A program made the translations under genes and the position numbers. Positions 54,524 to 62,655 of a DNA stretch of 64,000 bases are shown here, piece by piece (position 1 is the first letter of the stretch; each line of letters starts with the position of its first letter). Origin of the DNA: Cellulophaga algicola DSM 14237 (GTDB lineage: Bacteria > Bacteroidota > Bacteroidia > Flavobacteriales > Flavobacteriaceae); assembly GCF_000186265.1 (NCBI RefSeq), contig NC_014934.1, forward strand, positions 2,728,001-2,792,000. Reading direction: 5' to 3'. Below the pieces are notes generated by a model. The model searched no databases. It was not told the DNA's origin and saw only the letters and a program-made list of their open reading frames with translations.

Positions 54524-54676
54524 AAATCTCCTTTACTTCAAACGTTTTCGTAAGGAATATTTTATAAATAACTACCAAAAAATGTAGTATTCGTTTTTTT
54601 GGATGCCCTTTTTAGAAATTTTCTTAAAATCAATCGAATCAATTCATAAATCTTTTATTTAGCCTGAAGATTTTAG

Positions 54677-54684
54677 TAATTTTG
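54677..54684 (+). promoter_or_regulatory. Candidate -7 box of acnB
   Basis: TAATTTTG is a perfect TAnnTTTG ending 42 bases before ATG 54727, and it overlaps the in-frame TTG at 54682. That makes the 15 additional N-terminal codons of the longer frame unlikely. Confidence 0.5.
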
Positions 54685-54726
54685 AAAGATTGCAACAACG
54701 TTAAAAAACGTAGATTTTCTAAATAT

Positions 54727-57507
54727 ATGAGCATTTATAAAGATTACCTTAAACAGATCGAAGAACGAAAAGATCAGGGACTTCATCCACAGCCAGTTGA
54801 TGGTGCAGAATTACTAAGCCAAATCATTGCGCAGATTAAAGAATTAGATAACGAGTACAGAGAAGACTCTCTTAACTTTTTTATCTATAATGTTTTGCCA
54901 GGAACGACTAGTGCTGCTTTTGTAAAAGCTAAATTCTTAAAAGAAATTATTTTAGGTGAATCTATAGTTAAAGAAATTACCCCTGCTTTTGCTTTTGAGC
55001 AATTATCGCATATGAAAGGTGGGCCTTCTATTGAGGTGTTGTTAGATTTGGCATTAGGTAATGATGTGGCTATAGCTAAAGAAGCTGCTGTTGTGTTAAA
55101 GACACAAGTTTTTCTTTATGAAGCTGATATGGATCGTTTAGAAAGCGCATTCAAAAGTGGTAACGAAATAGCTAAAGAAATTATAGAAAGTTATGCTAAA
55201 GCAGAATTCTTCACCAAACTTCCTGAGATAGATGAAGAAATTGAAATCGTAACGTTTGTTGCTGGTATTGGGGATATTTCCACGGATTTACTATCTCCAG
55301 GGGGTGACGCACATTCAAGATCCGATAGAGAATTACATGGTCAATGTCTATTTGAGCACAATAAAGAACAACAAAATGAATTAATAGCTTTGCAAAAACA
55401 GCACCCGGACAAGAGGGTGATGTTAATTGCAGAGAAAGGTACAATGGGAGTTGGTTCTTCTAGAATGTCGGGTGTAAATAACGTGGCATTATGGACAGGT
55501 ATAAAATCGAGTCCTTATGTTCCATTTATTAACATAGCTCCAATTATTGCAGGTACAAACGGTATTTCTCCAATTTTTCTAACAACAGTTAGTGTTACTG
55601 GTGGTATAGGGATCGATCTTCAAAACTGGGTAAAAAAGCAAGATGCCGATGGTAATACGATCCGTAATGAAGCTGGGGAACCTGTTTTAGAAGAAGCTTA
55701 TTCTGTTGCTACAGGAACTGTCCTTACGGTGAATACAAAAGAGAAGAAGCTTTATAATGGCGATAAGGAATTAATGGACATTTCAGCATCATTAACGCCT
55801 CAGAAAGTAGAGTTTATTAAGGCTCGTGGCTCTTACGCTATTGTGTTTGGTAAAAAGCTTCAGGCATTTGCAGCGAAGGTTTTAGGTATTGAGTTAGTCT
55901 CTGTTTATGCAAACTCAAAAGAAGTTTCTAATGAGGGACAAGGGCTTACAGCTGTAGAAAAAATATTTAATAAAAATGCCGTTGGTACCACGCCAGGCAA
56001 GACATTGCATGCAGGTTCTTATGTTCGTGTAGAAGTAAATATTATTGGTTCTCAAGATACAACAGGACTAATGACCTCTCAAGAATTAGAGATGATGGCA
56101 GCAACAATTATCTCACCAATTGTAGATGGTGCATATCAATCTGGTTGTCATACAGCATCAGTATGGGATAATAAATCCAAGGCAAATATTCCTAGACTTA
56201 TGAAGTTTATGAATGATTTTGGTTTAATTACCGCTAGAGATCCTGAAAACAAATATAAGCCAATGACCGATGTGATTCATAAGGTTCTTAACGACCTTAC
56301 TGTTGATGATTGGGCGATTATTATCGGAGGAGATTCTCATACAAGAATGTCTAAAGGGGTTGCTTTTGGTGCAGATTCAGGAACAGTTGCCCTTGCCCTT
56401 GCTACAGGTGAGGCGTCAATGCCAATTCCAGAGTCAGTAAAGGTTACCTTTAAAGGGGAAATGAATCCTTATATGGATTTCCGTGATGTGGTACATGCCA
56501 CTCAATCTCAAATGCTAAAGACTTTTGGTGGAGATAATGTATTCCAAGGAAAAATTATTGAAGTACATATAGGAACACTTACGGCAGATCAAGCCTTTAC
56601 ATTTACAGACTGGACAGCAGAAATGAAAGCAAAAGCTTCTATCTGTATTTCTGAAGATGCTACTTTAATTGAATCTTTAGAGATTGCAAAGGGTAGAATC
56701 CAGATCATGATTGATAAAGGAATGGACAATAAATTGAGCGTTCTTAAAGGACTGATTGCTATTGCTGATAAAAGAATTGCTGAGATTAAATCAGGAGAGA
56801 AGCCAGCTTTAACTCCAGATGCAAATGCAAAATATGCTGCGGAAGTTATTGTTGATCTTGATTTGATTGAAGAGCCAATGATTGCAGATCCAGATGTTAA
56901 TAATGCAGATGTATCTAAGCGATACACGCATGATATCATTAGACAACTTTCGTATTACGGAGGAACTAAACAAGTAGATCTTGGTTTTGTGGGCTCTTGT
57001 ATGGTGCACAAAGGTGATATGAAAATTTTAGCTCAAATGCTTAAGAATGTAGAAGAGCAATATGGTAAGGTAGAGTTTAAAGCACCTCTTGTAGTTGCGC
57101 CTCCTACGTATAATATTGTAGATGAATTGAAGGCAGAAGGTGATTGGGAAGTTCTTGTGAAATATTCTGGTTTTGAATTTGATGATAATGCACCTAAAGC
57201 AGTAGCGCGTACTGGGTATGAAAACATGTTATATCTAGAGCGTCCAGGGTGTAACCTTTGTATGGGGAACCAAGAAAAAGCAGAACCGGGTGATACCGTA
57301 ATGGCAACTTCAACTCGTTTATTTCAAGGAAGAGTTGTAAAAGATTCTGGAGAGAAAAAAGGAGAATCATTACTTTCATCAACACCAGTTGTTGTGTTGT
57401 CTACAATTTTAGGTAGAACGCCTACTATGGATGAGTACAAAGCTGCAGTGAAAGGCATTAACCTTACGCAGTTTACACCACCACATAAACTATTAGTTAG
57501 AGCATAA
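54727..57507 (+). CDS. acnB: Aconitate hydratase B
   Basis: The product has 926 residues from ATG 54727 (MSIYKDYLKQIEERKDQ), full length for AcnB, with the helical HEAT-like N-terminal domain first. It isomerises citrate and isocitrate in the TCA cycle and may also act on 2-methylisocitrate. Cluster cysteines are in RPGCNLCMGNQ near the C-terminus and in GSCMVHKGD; GGDSHTRMSKGVAFGADSGTVALALATGEASMPIPESV is the catalytic core in order. The gene is monocistronic, with a terminator at 57531, and a second aconitase gene of another subfamily follows. Confidence 0.96.
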   Translation: MSIYKDYLKQIEERKDQGLHPQPVDGAELLSQIIAQIKELDNEYREDSLNFFIYNVLPGTTSAAFVKAKFLKEIILGESIVKEITPAFAFEQLSHMKGGPSIEVLLDLALGNDVAIAKEAAVVLKTQVFLYEADMDRLESAFKSGNEIAKEIIESYAKAEFFTKLPEIDEEIEIVTFVAGIGDISTDLLSPGGDAHSRSDRELHGQCLFEHNKEQQNELIALQKQHPDKRVMLIAEKGTMGVGSSRMSGVNNVALWTGIKSSPYVPFINIAPIIAGTNGISPIFLTTVSVTGGIGIDLQNWVKKQDADGNTIRNEAGEPVLEEAYSVATGTVLTVNTKEKKLYNGDKELMDISASLTPQKVEFIKARGSYAIVFGKKLQAFAAKVLGIELVSVYANSKEVSNEGQGLTAVEKIFNKNAVGTTPGKTLHAGSYVRVEVNIIGSQDTTGLMTSQELEMMAATIISPIVDGAYQSGCHTASVWDNKSKANIPRLMKFMNDFGLITARDPENKYKPMTDVIHKVLNDLTVDDWAIIIGGDSHTRMSKGVAFGADSGTVALALATGEASMPIPESVKVTFKGEMNPYMDFRDVVHATQSQMLKTFGGDNVFQGKIIEVHIGTLTADQAFTFTDWTAEMKAKASICISEDATLIESLEIAKGRIQIMIDKGMDNKLSVLKGLIAIADKRIAEIKSGEKPALTPDANAKYAAEVIVDLDLIEEPMIADPDVNNADVSKRYTHDIIRQLSYYGGTKQVDLGFVGSCMVHKGDMKILAQMLKNVEEQYGKVEFKAPLVVAPPTYNIVDELKAEGDWEVLVKYSGFEFDDNAPKAVARTGYENMLYLERPGCNLCMGNQEKAEPGDTVMATSTRLFQGRVVKDSGEKKGESLLSSTPVVVLSTILGRTPTMDEYKAAVKGINLTQFTPPHKLLVRA

Positions 57508-57530
57508 AAGAGTGCTTAACTTATACTAGA

Positions 57531-57557
57531 AAAGCCTGAGTCTACGACTCAGGCTTT
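57531..57557 (+). terminator. Terminator of acnB
   Basis: AAAGCCTGAGTC / GACTCAGGCTTT (12 bp) with loop TAC, then T-rich sequence, 23 bases behind the stop. Confidence 0.92.
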
Positions 57558-57647
57558 TTTTTTATAAATTATTTTAAAGATTTAATTTGTTTTAAGAATA
57601 GTGCAAATTAATTTTTAAAATATATAGCCGATAATTTCTTTTTTTAA

Positions 57648-57764
57648 ATGGACATCATGCAGGCTTTAATTTTAGATAAATCGCCTAGATTTCTTAATTT
57701 AGAACAAAGAATTGCTGTATCACAATTAAAAAATATAATCAATAGAAAAAATTCTTTTTTATAA
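57648..57764 (+). CDS. Possible 38-residue small protein
   Basis: The open frame MDIMQALILDKSPRFLNLEQ plus 18 residues, ending NRKNSFL, lies between the two aconitase genes. It is soluble and basic, with a helical look. I know no family. It follows the acnB terminator by 90 bp and precedes the direct repeats at 57765. It may be a genuine small protein, a gene remnant, or chance in AT-rich DNA. Confidence 0.3.
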   Translation: MDIMQALILDKSPRFLNLEQRIAVSQLKNIINRKNSFL

Positions 57765-57806
57765 TCATTCTATATTTCGTTTACCTTTCGTAGTCATTCT
57801 ATATTT
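57765..57806 (+). repeat. Direct repeat TCATTCTATATTT upstream of the second aconitase gene
   Basis: The 13-base word occurs at 57765-57777 and 57794-57806, about three helical turns apart (29 bp), 47 bp before ATG 57853. It may be a regulator-binding pair or a duplicated promoter, since each copy includes a TATATTT -7-like box. Confidence 0.5.
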
Positions 57807-57852
57807 TGTATCTTGTAGTACTTAAAATAATACTAAAAAATATATAAATCTT

Positions 57853-60126
57853 ATGGCATTTGATATAGATATGATAAAAGAGGTATATTCCAATATGTCT
57901 GATCGTGTTAGTAAAGCACGTAAATTAGTTGGAAAACCACTGACACTTTCTGAGAAAATTTTATATTCCCACCTTTGGGAAGGAACAGCTTCTAAAGCTT
58001 TTGTTAGAGGAAAAGACTATGTAGATTTTGCACCTGATCGTATTGCTTGTCAAGATGCTACGGCACAAATGGCGTTATTACAGTTTATGCAAGCTGGTAA
58101 ACCTAAAGTTGCCGTACCAACTACAGTACATTGTGATCACTTAATTCAGGCTAAAAATGGTGCTACTGCAGATTTAAAATCAGCGAACAACACAAGTGCT
58201 GAGGTTTTTAACTTTTTAGAATCTGTTTCTAATAAATATGGTATTGGTTTCTGGAAACCAGGAGCAGGTATTATTCACCAAGTGGTATTAGAAAATTATG
58301 CATTCCCCGGGGGTATGATGATCGGTACTGACTCTCACACCGTAAACGCTGGTGGTTTAGGAATGGTCGCTATTGGAGTAGGTGGTGCTGATGCTGTAGA
58401 TGTTATGGCGGGAATGGCATGGGAACTTAAATTTCCGAAATTAATTGGTGTAAAGTTAACAGGAACAATTTCTGGTTGGACAGCACCTAAAGATGTAATA
58501 CTTAAAGTTGCCGAAATTCTAACTGTAAAAGGTGGAACAGGGGCTATAGTAGAATATTTTGGTTCGGGTGCGTTATCATTATCATGTACAGGAAAAGGTA
58601 CTATCTGTAATATGGGTGCTGAAATAGGAGCTACAACTTCTACCTTTGGTTACGATGATTCTATGGAACGTTATTTGAGAGCAACAGATAGAGCAGATAT
58701 TGCGGATGCTGCAAACGAGGTTAGAGCGCATTTAACAGCAGATGCTGAGGTGTATGAAAATCCAGAACAATATTTTGATGAAGTTATTGAAATTAACCTA
58801 TCAGAATTAACACCATTATTAAATGGTCCTTTTACGCCAGATTTATCTACTAAAGTTGGTGCAGATATGACGGAAAAGGCAACTAAAAATGATTGGCCAT
58901 TAACTGTGGAGTGGGGATTAATTGGTTCTTGTACCAACTCTTCTTATGAAGATTTATCAAGAGCTTCATCTATTGCACAGCAGGCTATTGATAAAGGTTT
59001 AAAAATGAAATCAGAATTGGGGATTAATCCTGGTTCTGAACAAGTACGATATACAGCAGACCGTGATGGTATTCTTGGGATATTCGAGAAATTGGATGCT
59101 AAGATATTCACGAACGCTTGTGGTCCTTGTATAGGGCAATGGGCAAGATATAGTGATCCAAAAAATGCACCAAAGAACAGTATCGTACATTCTTTTAATA
59201 GAAACTTTGCGAAACGTGCGGATGGTAATCCTAATACACACGCTTTTGTAGCTTCTCCAGAAATTACAGCAGCGATTGCTATTGCAGGTAGATTAGACTT
59301 TAATCCAATGACGGATAAGTTAATCAACGAGAATGGTGAAGAAGTAATGTTTGACGAGCCAACAGGATGGGAATTACCTCCTAAAGGTTTTGCAGTAGAA
59401 GATGCAGGGTACTTAGCTCCAGATAAAGATGGTTCTGGCGTTAGTGTTAAAGTGGCTACAGATTCTGAAAGATTACAGTTGTTAGAGCCATTTACTCCTA
59501 TAAAAGACGAAAGCCTGATGGGTGTTAAATTGCTAATCAAAGCTTTTGGTAAATGTACAACGGATCATATTTCAATGGCTGGTCCTTGGTTACGTTTCCG
59601 TGGGCATTTAGATAATATATCAAACAATTGTTTAATTGGAGCGGTAAATGCTTTTGGTCAGAAAACAAATTTTGTAAAGAACCAATTAACGGGAGAATTT
59701 GGTGGTGTTCCTGATACGGCACGTGCCTATAAAGCTGCAGGTGTTAGAAGTATTGTTGTTGGAGATCACAACTACGGAGAAGGTTCTTCTCGTGAACATG
59801 CTGCAATGGAGCCTAGACATTTAGGTGTTGCTGCAGTTTTAGTAAAGTCGTTTGCGCGTATTCATGAAACAAACCTTAAAAAACAAGGAATGTTAGGCTT
59901 AACTTTCGCTAAAGAAAGTGATTATGACCTAATACAGGAAGACGATACATTCAATTTTATTGATATCGCAGAATTTGCTCCTGATAAGCAATTAACAATT
60001 GAGGTAGTTCATGCGGATGGAAGTAAAGATGTCATTAAAGTAGATCATACGTATAACCAGCCTCAAATAGACTGGTATAGAGAAGGTTCTGCTTTAAATG
60101 TGATCAAAAAAGAGAATGCTGCCTAG
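57853..60126 (+). CDS. Aconitate hydratase, mitochondrial-type (AcnA/AcnM-like)
   Basis: The product has 757 residues, the size of mitochondrial aconitase rather than of bacterial AcnA (around 890). Cluster cysteines are in [13 protein letters not shown] and [12 protein letters not shown]; substrate motifs include [15 protein letters not shown] and [15 protein letters not shown]. It catalyses the same citrate-isocitrate reaction as AcnB but is a different aconitase subfamily. It has its own upstream repeats and terminator, so it is probably regulated apart from acnB. Confidence 0.95.
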   Translation: MAFDIDMIKEVYSNMSDRVSKARKLVGKPLTLSEKILYSHLWEGTASKAFVRGKDYVDFAPDRIACQDATAQMALLQFMQAGKPKVAVPTTVHCDHLIQAKNGATADLKSANNTSAEVFNFLESVSNKYGIGFWKPGAGIIHQVVLENYAFPGGMMIGTDSHTVNAGGLGMVAIGVGGADAVDVMAGMAWELKFPKLIGVKLTGTISGWTAPKDVILKVAEILTVKGGTGAIVEYFGSGALSLSCTGKGTICNMGAEIGATTSTFGYDDSMERYLRATDRADIADAANEVRAHLTADAEVYENPEQYFDEVIEINLSELTPLLNGPFTPDLSTKVGADMTEKATKNDWPLTVEWGLIGSCTNSSYEDLSRASSIAQQAIDKGLKMKSELGINPGSEQVRYTADRDGILGIFEKLDAKIFTNACGPCIGQWARYSDPKNAPKNSIVHSFNRNFAKRADGNPNTHAFVASPEITAAIAIAGRLDFNPMTDKLINENGEEVMFDEPTGWELPPKGFAVEDAGYLAPDKDGSGVSVKVATDSERLQLLEPFTPIKDESLMGVKLLIKAFGKCTTDHISMAGPWLRFRGHLDNISNNCLIGAVNAFGQKTNFVKNQLTGEFGGVPDTARAYKAAGVRSIVVGDHNYGEGSSREHAAMEPRHLGVAAVLVKSFARIHETNLKKQGMLGLTFAKESDYDLIQEDDTFNFIDIAEFAPDKQLTIEVVHADGSKDVIKVDHTYNQPQIDWYREGSALNVIKKENAA

Positions 60127-60177
60127 TGAAAACAGAGTATTAAATTTAAGTTAAAAATTAATTAATATTAATTGAAC

Positions 60178-60205
60178 AAAACTCCTGATATTTATCAGGA
60201 GTTTT
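60178..60205 (+). terminator. Terminator of the second aconitase gene
   Basis: AAAACTCCTGATA / TATCAGGAGTTTT (13 bp, perfect) with a 2-base loop, then TT. Lies 52 bases behind the stop. Confidence 0.9.
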
Positions 60206-60231
60206 TTAGTTTTGAGGAAACGTAAATACGT

Positions 60232-60792
60232 ATGAAAATTAACAAGAAAACAGTATTAAATATTTTATTGTTTGCATTTATTCTTTCATTTTTTGTTACT
60301 CCTTTAGGTGATTATAGTAAGGTACTATTAAACAAAATTTTCTCGTTTAGCCCCTCAGTTACAGAGGAATCCGATAGAAATAAGATTACAGATTATGATT
60401 GGACATTGAAAGATGAAAATTGGAATTTCTTCAATTTTAAAAAATCAAAAGGAAAAGTAGTATTCGTAAATTTCTTTGCATCATGGGTGCTTCCTTGCGA
60501 AGCAGAACTGCAAAGTATTCAAACATTGTATGATAAATATGAAGGCCAAGTAGATTTTTATGTTATTTCTGACGAAGAAAGAGCACCTGTCGAAGCTTTT
60601 ATGGCAGAACAAAATCTAAGCTTTCCTGTTACTTATTTATTCATAGGAGAGAAAATGCCTTTAACGGATGTTAAGGCACCAACTTCTTATTTAATAGATA
60701 AAGAGGGTAATATTGTAATTCATAAAGAAGGAATCGCTGATTGGGATAACTCTAAGATTTATGATCTAATAGACAGACTTTTAGCTAAGTAA
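60232..60792 (+). CDS. TlpA-like thioredoxin-fold protein with incomplete active site
   Basis: The product has 186 residues and one N-terminal membrane helix (about 8-25), with the thioredoxin domain facing the periplasm. At the active site WVLPC (residues 85-89) replaces WCxxC: the first, nucleophilic cysteine is Val86 and only Cys89 remains. The rest of the fold looks intact (VVFVNFFASW, APTSYLIDKEGNIVI with the cis-Pro loop). The next gene encodes a clear paralogue with WCPPC at the same residue numbers and overlaps by one base (TAATG). It therefore cannot be a normal disulfide oxidoreductase. Confidence 0.88.
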   Translation: MKINKKTVLNILLFAFILSFFVTPLGDYSKVLLNKIFSFSPSVTEESDRNKITDYDWTLKDENWNFFNFKKSKGKVVFVNFFASWVLPCEAELQSIQTLYDKYEGQVDFYVISDEERAPVEAFMAEQNLSFPVTYLFIGEKMPLTDVKAPTSYLIDKEGNIVIHKEGIADWDNSKIYDLIDRLLAK

Positions 60793-61355
60793 TGAAACTT
60801 ACTAAGGATAAAATTATTAACCTTGCCGTACTTATTGCGGCAGGTATTATTTTATTTACACCCTTGGGATTTCCTGTAAAAGTATTTGTGAATAAGCTTA
60901 TTTCTTTTGCGCCTACCGAAGTTAGTAAAGACGAGCAGTTAAAGCTTACTGATTACAACTGGAAGATAATTTCATCTGATCAACAATCTTTAAATTTTGA
61001 GCAGTACAAAAACAGTGTAATTGTCATAAATTTTTGGGCAACATGGTGTCCTCCATGCGTTGCTGAAATGCCTAGTTTTCAAGATTTATATGATGATTAT
61101 GGAACTAAGGTGGTATTCCTTTTTGTTACCAATGAAGAGGTGCCTGTAGTAGATGCCTTTATGAAAAAGAAAGGCTATACGTTACCTGTTTATTATCCTC
61201 AAAATACGACCCCATCCATATTGAAATCTTCTGCAATACCTGCAACATTCGTGATTAGTAACACAGGAGAGATTGCAATAGATAAAACGGGTGCTGCTGA
61301 TTGGAATAGTGAAAGCATTAGAGCATTATTAGATCGTTTATTGGAGCTAAAGTAA
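60792..61355 (+). CDS. TlpA-family thiol-disulfide oxidoreductase
   Basis: The product has 187 residues, membrane-anchored by an N-terminal helix (about 8-25), with a periplasmic thioredoxin domain and active site WCPPC (85-89: FWATWCPPCVAEM). The cis-Pro loop is AIPATFVISNTGE. It probably keeps cysteines of exported proteins or cytochrome c apoproteins reduced. Close paralogue of the preceding gene, sharing even the N-terminal TPLGxxxKVxxNK pattern, so the pair arose by tandem duplication. Confidence 0.93.
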   Translation: MKLTKDKIINLAVLIAAGIILFTPLGFPVKVFVNKLISFAPTEVSKDEQLKLTDYNWKIISSDQQSLNFEQYKNSVIVINFWATWCPPCVAEMPSFQDLYDDYGTKVVFLFVTNEEVPVVDAFMKKKGYTLPVYYPQNTTPSILKSSAIPATFVISNTGEIAIDKTGAADWNSESIRALLDRLLELK

Positions 61356-61359
61356 AGCG

Positions 61360-61809
61360 TTACTTTTTAAAATACTTAAACGGAACAAATAACATTCCGA
61401 AACACTCCCCATCTTCTTTTCCGGTATGTTTGTGGTGCATTTTATGTGCTCTACGTACCCCTTTTGCATATCTATTATTGGCGTTTCTAAACACTTTAAA
61501 TCGTTGATGGATAAAGATATCGTGGACTAAGAAATAAGCTGCTCCATAGGCCATAATGCCTAAACCTATAGGCAAGCCATACCAGAACCATGTTTTTACT
61601 CCGGCTAAAATAAAAGACATACTGACTACTGCATAAATTATAAAAAATGCATCATTACGTTCAAACCAGGAATCGTGGTCTTTATGATGATGGTCACTAT
61701 GTAATACCCATAAGAAACCATGCATGATATATTTGTGACTAAACCAAGCCATAAATTCCATAAAGGCAAAAGTGCTAATAAATATAAATATCCAGATAAG
61801 CGTATTCAT
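61360..61809 (-). CDS. crtZ: Beta-carotene hydroxylase (CrtZ-type)
   Basis: Di-iron membrane hydroxylase of 149 residues that adds 3-hydroxyl groups to beta-carotene, giving zeaxanthin. The histidine clusters are HKYIMHG, HSDHHHKDH, HDIFIHQR and HKMHHKH, spread over about four membrane helices. It is 2 bp behind crtB and is the last gene of the cluster in the window. A lycopene cyclase (crtY) is not in the window. Confidence 0.93.
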   Translation of the reverse strand: MNTLIWIFIFISTFAFMEFMAWFSHKYIMHGFLWVLHSDHHHKDHDSWFERNDAFFIIYAVVSMSFILAGVKTWFWYGLPIGLGIMAYGAAYFLVHDIFIHQRFKVFRNANNRYAKGVRRAHKMHHKHTGKEDGECFGMLFVPFKYFKK

Positions 61810-61811
61810 TT

Positions 61812-62651
61812 TTAAACTAAATTAAGTTTGTAATTTACGTATGATTTTGCAAGCAGTCCAAACTTTTCATAATTAGGAACTCTAATTCTTGCATTTTGTA
61901 TTTCTAGAGGCGGTGTCCTTTGTAGTTTGGTTAAGAGTCTTGAGTAGTACTTATAAGCGGTATAGACTCCAAATTTGGCAGTGTGAGGCAACCTTTCAAT
62001 GCCTTCGTAACCTAATTGGAAATCGGCTTTTATTTCGTCTACAATCCTTTTTTTGGACACTTCATCCAGCTGTTTTAGATTTGTATTTGGGAAATAGGTT
62101 CTATTTAAACCTTCAAAATCATCTTTTAGATCTCGTAAAAAGTTTACTTTTTGAAAAGCAGAACCTAGTGCCATAGCAGAAATTTTTAAGCTTTCGTAGC
62201 TTTCTTCATTTCCTTGTACAAAAACCTTTAAGCACATTAGCCCAACTACATCCGCAGAGCCGTATATGTATTCCTTGTATTCCGCATCTGTTTTATAAAC
62301 CGTTTTGTAAAGATCCATTCGCATACTTTTCATAAAAGAAGCTACCAAATGATATGGAATATTATAAGTGTGATAGGTATGTTGAAAAGAATTCAAAATA
62401 GGATTAAGGCTTATTTTGTGTTCTATCGCATCTTTTAAGTCATTTTCAAACTTATCAAAAAGCAATTTTTTATCATAGTCGTGAAAAGTGTCTACAATTT
62501 CATCTGCAAAACGAACAAATCCATAAATGTTATAGATATCTCCACGAATAGACGTGTGTAGCATTTTTGTTGCTAATGAGAATGATGTGCTATATGATTC
62601 TGTCACCGTCTTGCTGCAGCTATAAGAAACTTGGTCGAAAATACTTTTCAT
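61812..62651 (-). CDS. crtB: Phytoene synthase
   Basis: Joins two geranylgeranyl diphosphates to phytoene; 279 residues. The first Asp-rich motif is DEIVD in VRFADEIVDTFHDY, the second DLKDDFEGL near residue 175, and the typical YCYYVA-like segment is replaced by IYGSADVVGLMCLKVF. The start lies 4 bp behind the crtI stop, so one transcript reads crtI-crtB-crtZ. Confidence 0.95.
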   Translation of the reverse strand: MKSIFDQVSYSCSKTVTESYSTSFSLATKMLHTSIRGDIYNIYGFVRFADEIVDTFHDYDKKLLFDKFENDLKDAIEHKISLNPILNSFQHTYHTYNIPYHLVASFMKSMRMDLYKTVYKTDAEYKEYIYGSADVVGLMCLKVFVQGNEESYESLKISAMALGSAFQKVNFLRDLKDDFEGLNRTYFPNTNLKQLDEVSKKRIVDEIKADFQLGYEGIERLPHTAKFGVYTAYKYYSRLLTKLQRTPPLEIQNARIRVPNYEKFGLLAKSYVNYKLNLV

Positions 62652-62655
62652 AGTT

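Noticed and set aside
58944-59540. 198-codon minus-strand frame inside the second aconitase gene
   Set aside because: Shadow of a highly conserved coding sequence; no family resemblance.
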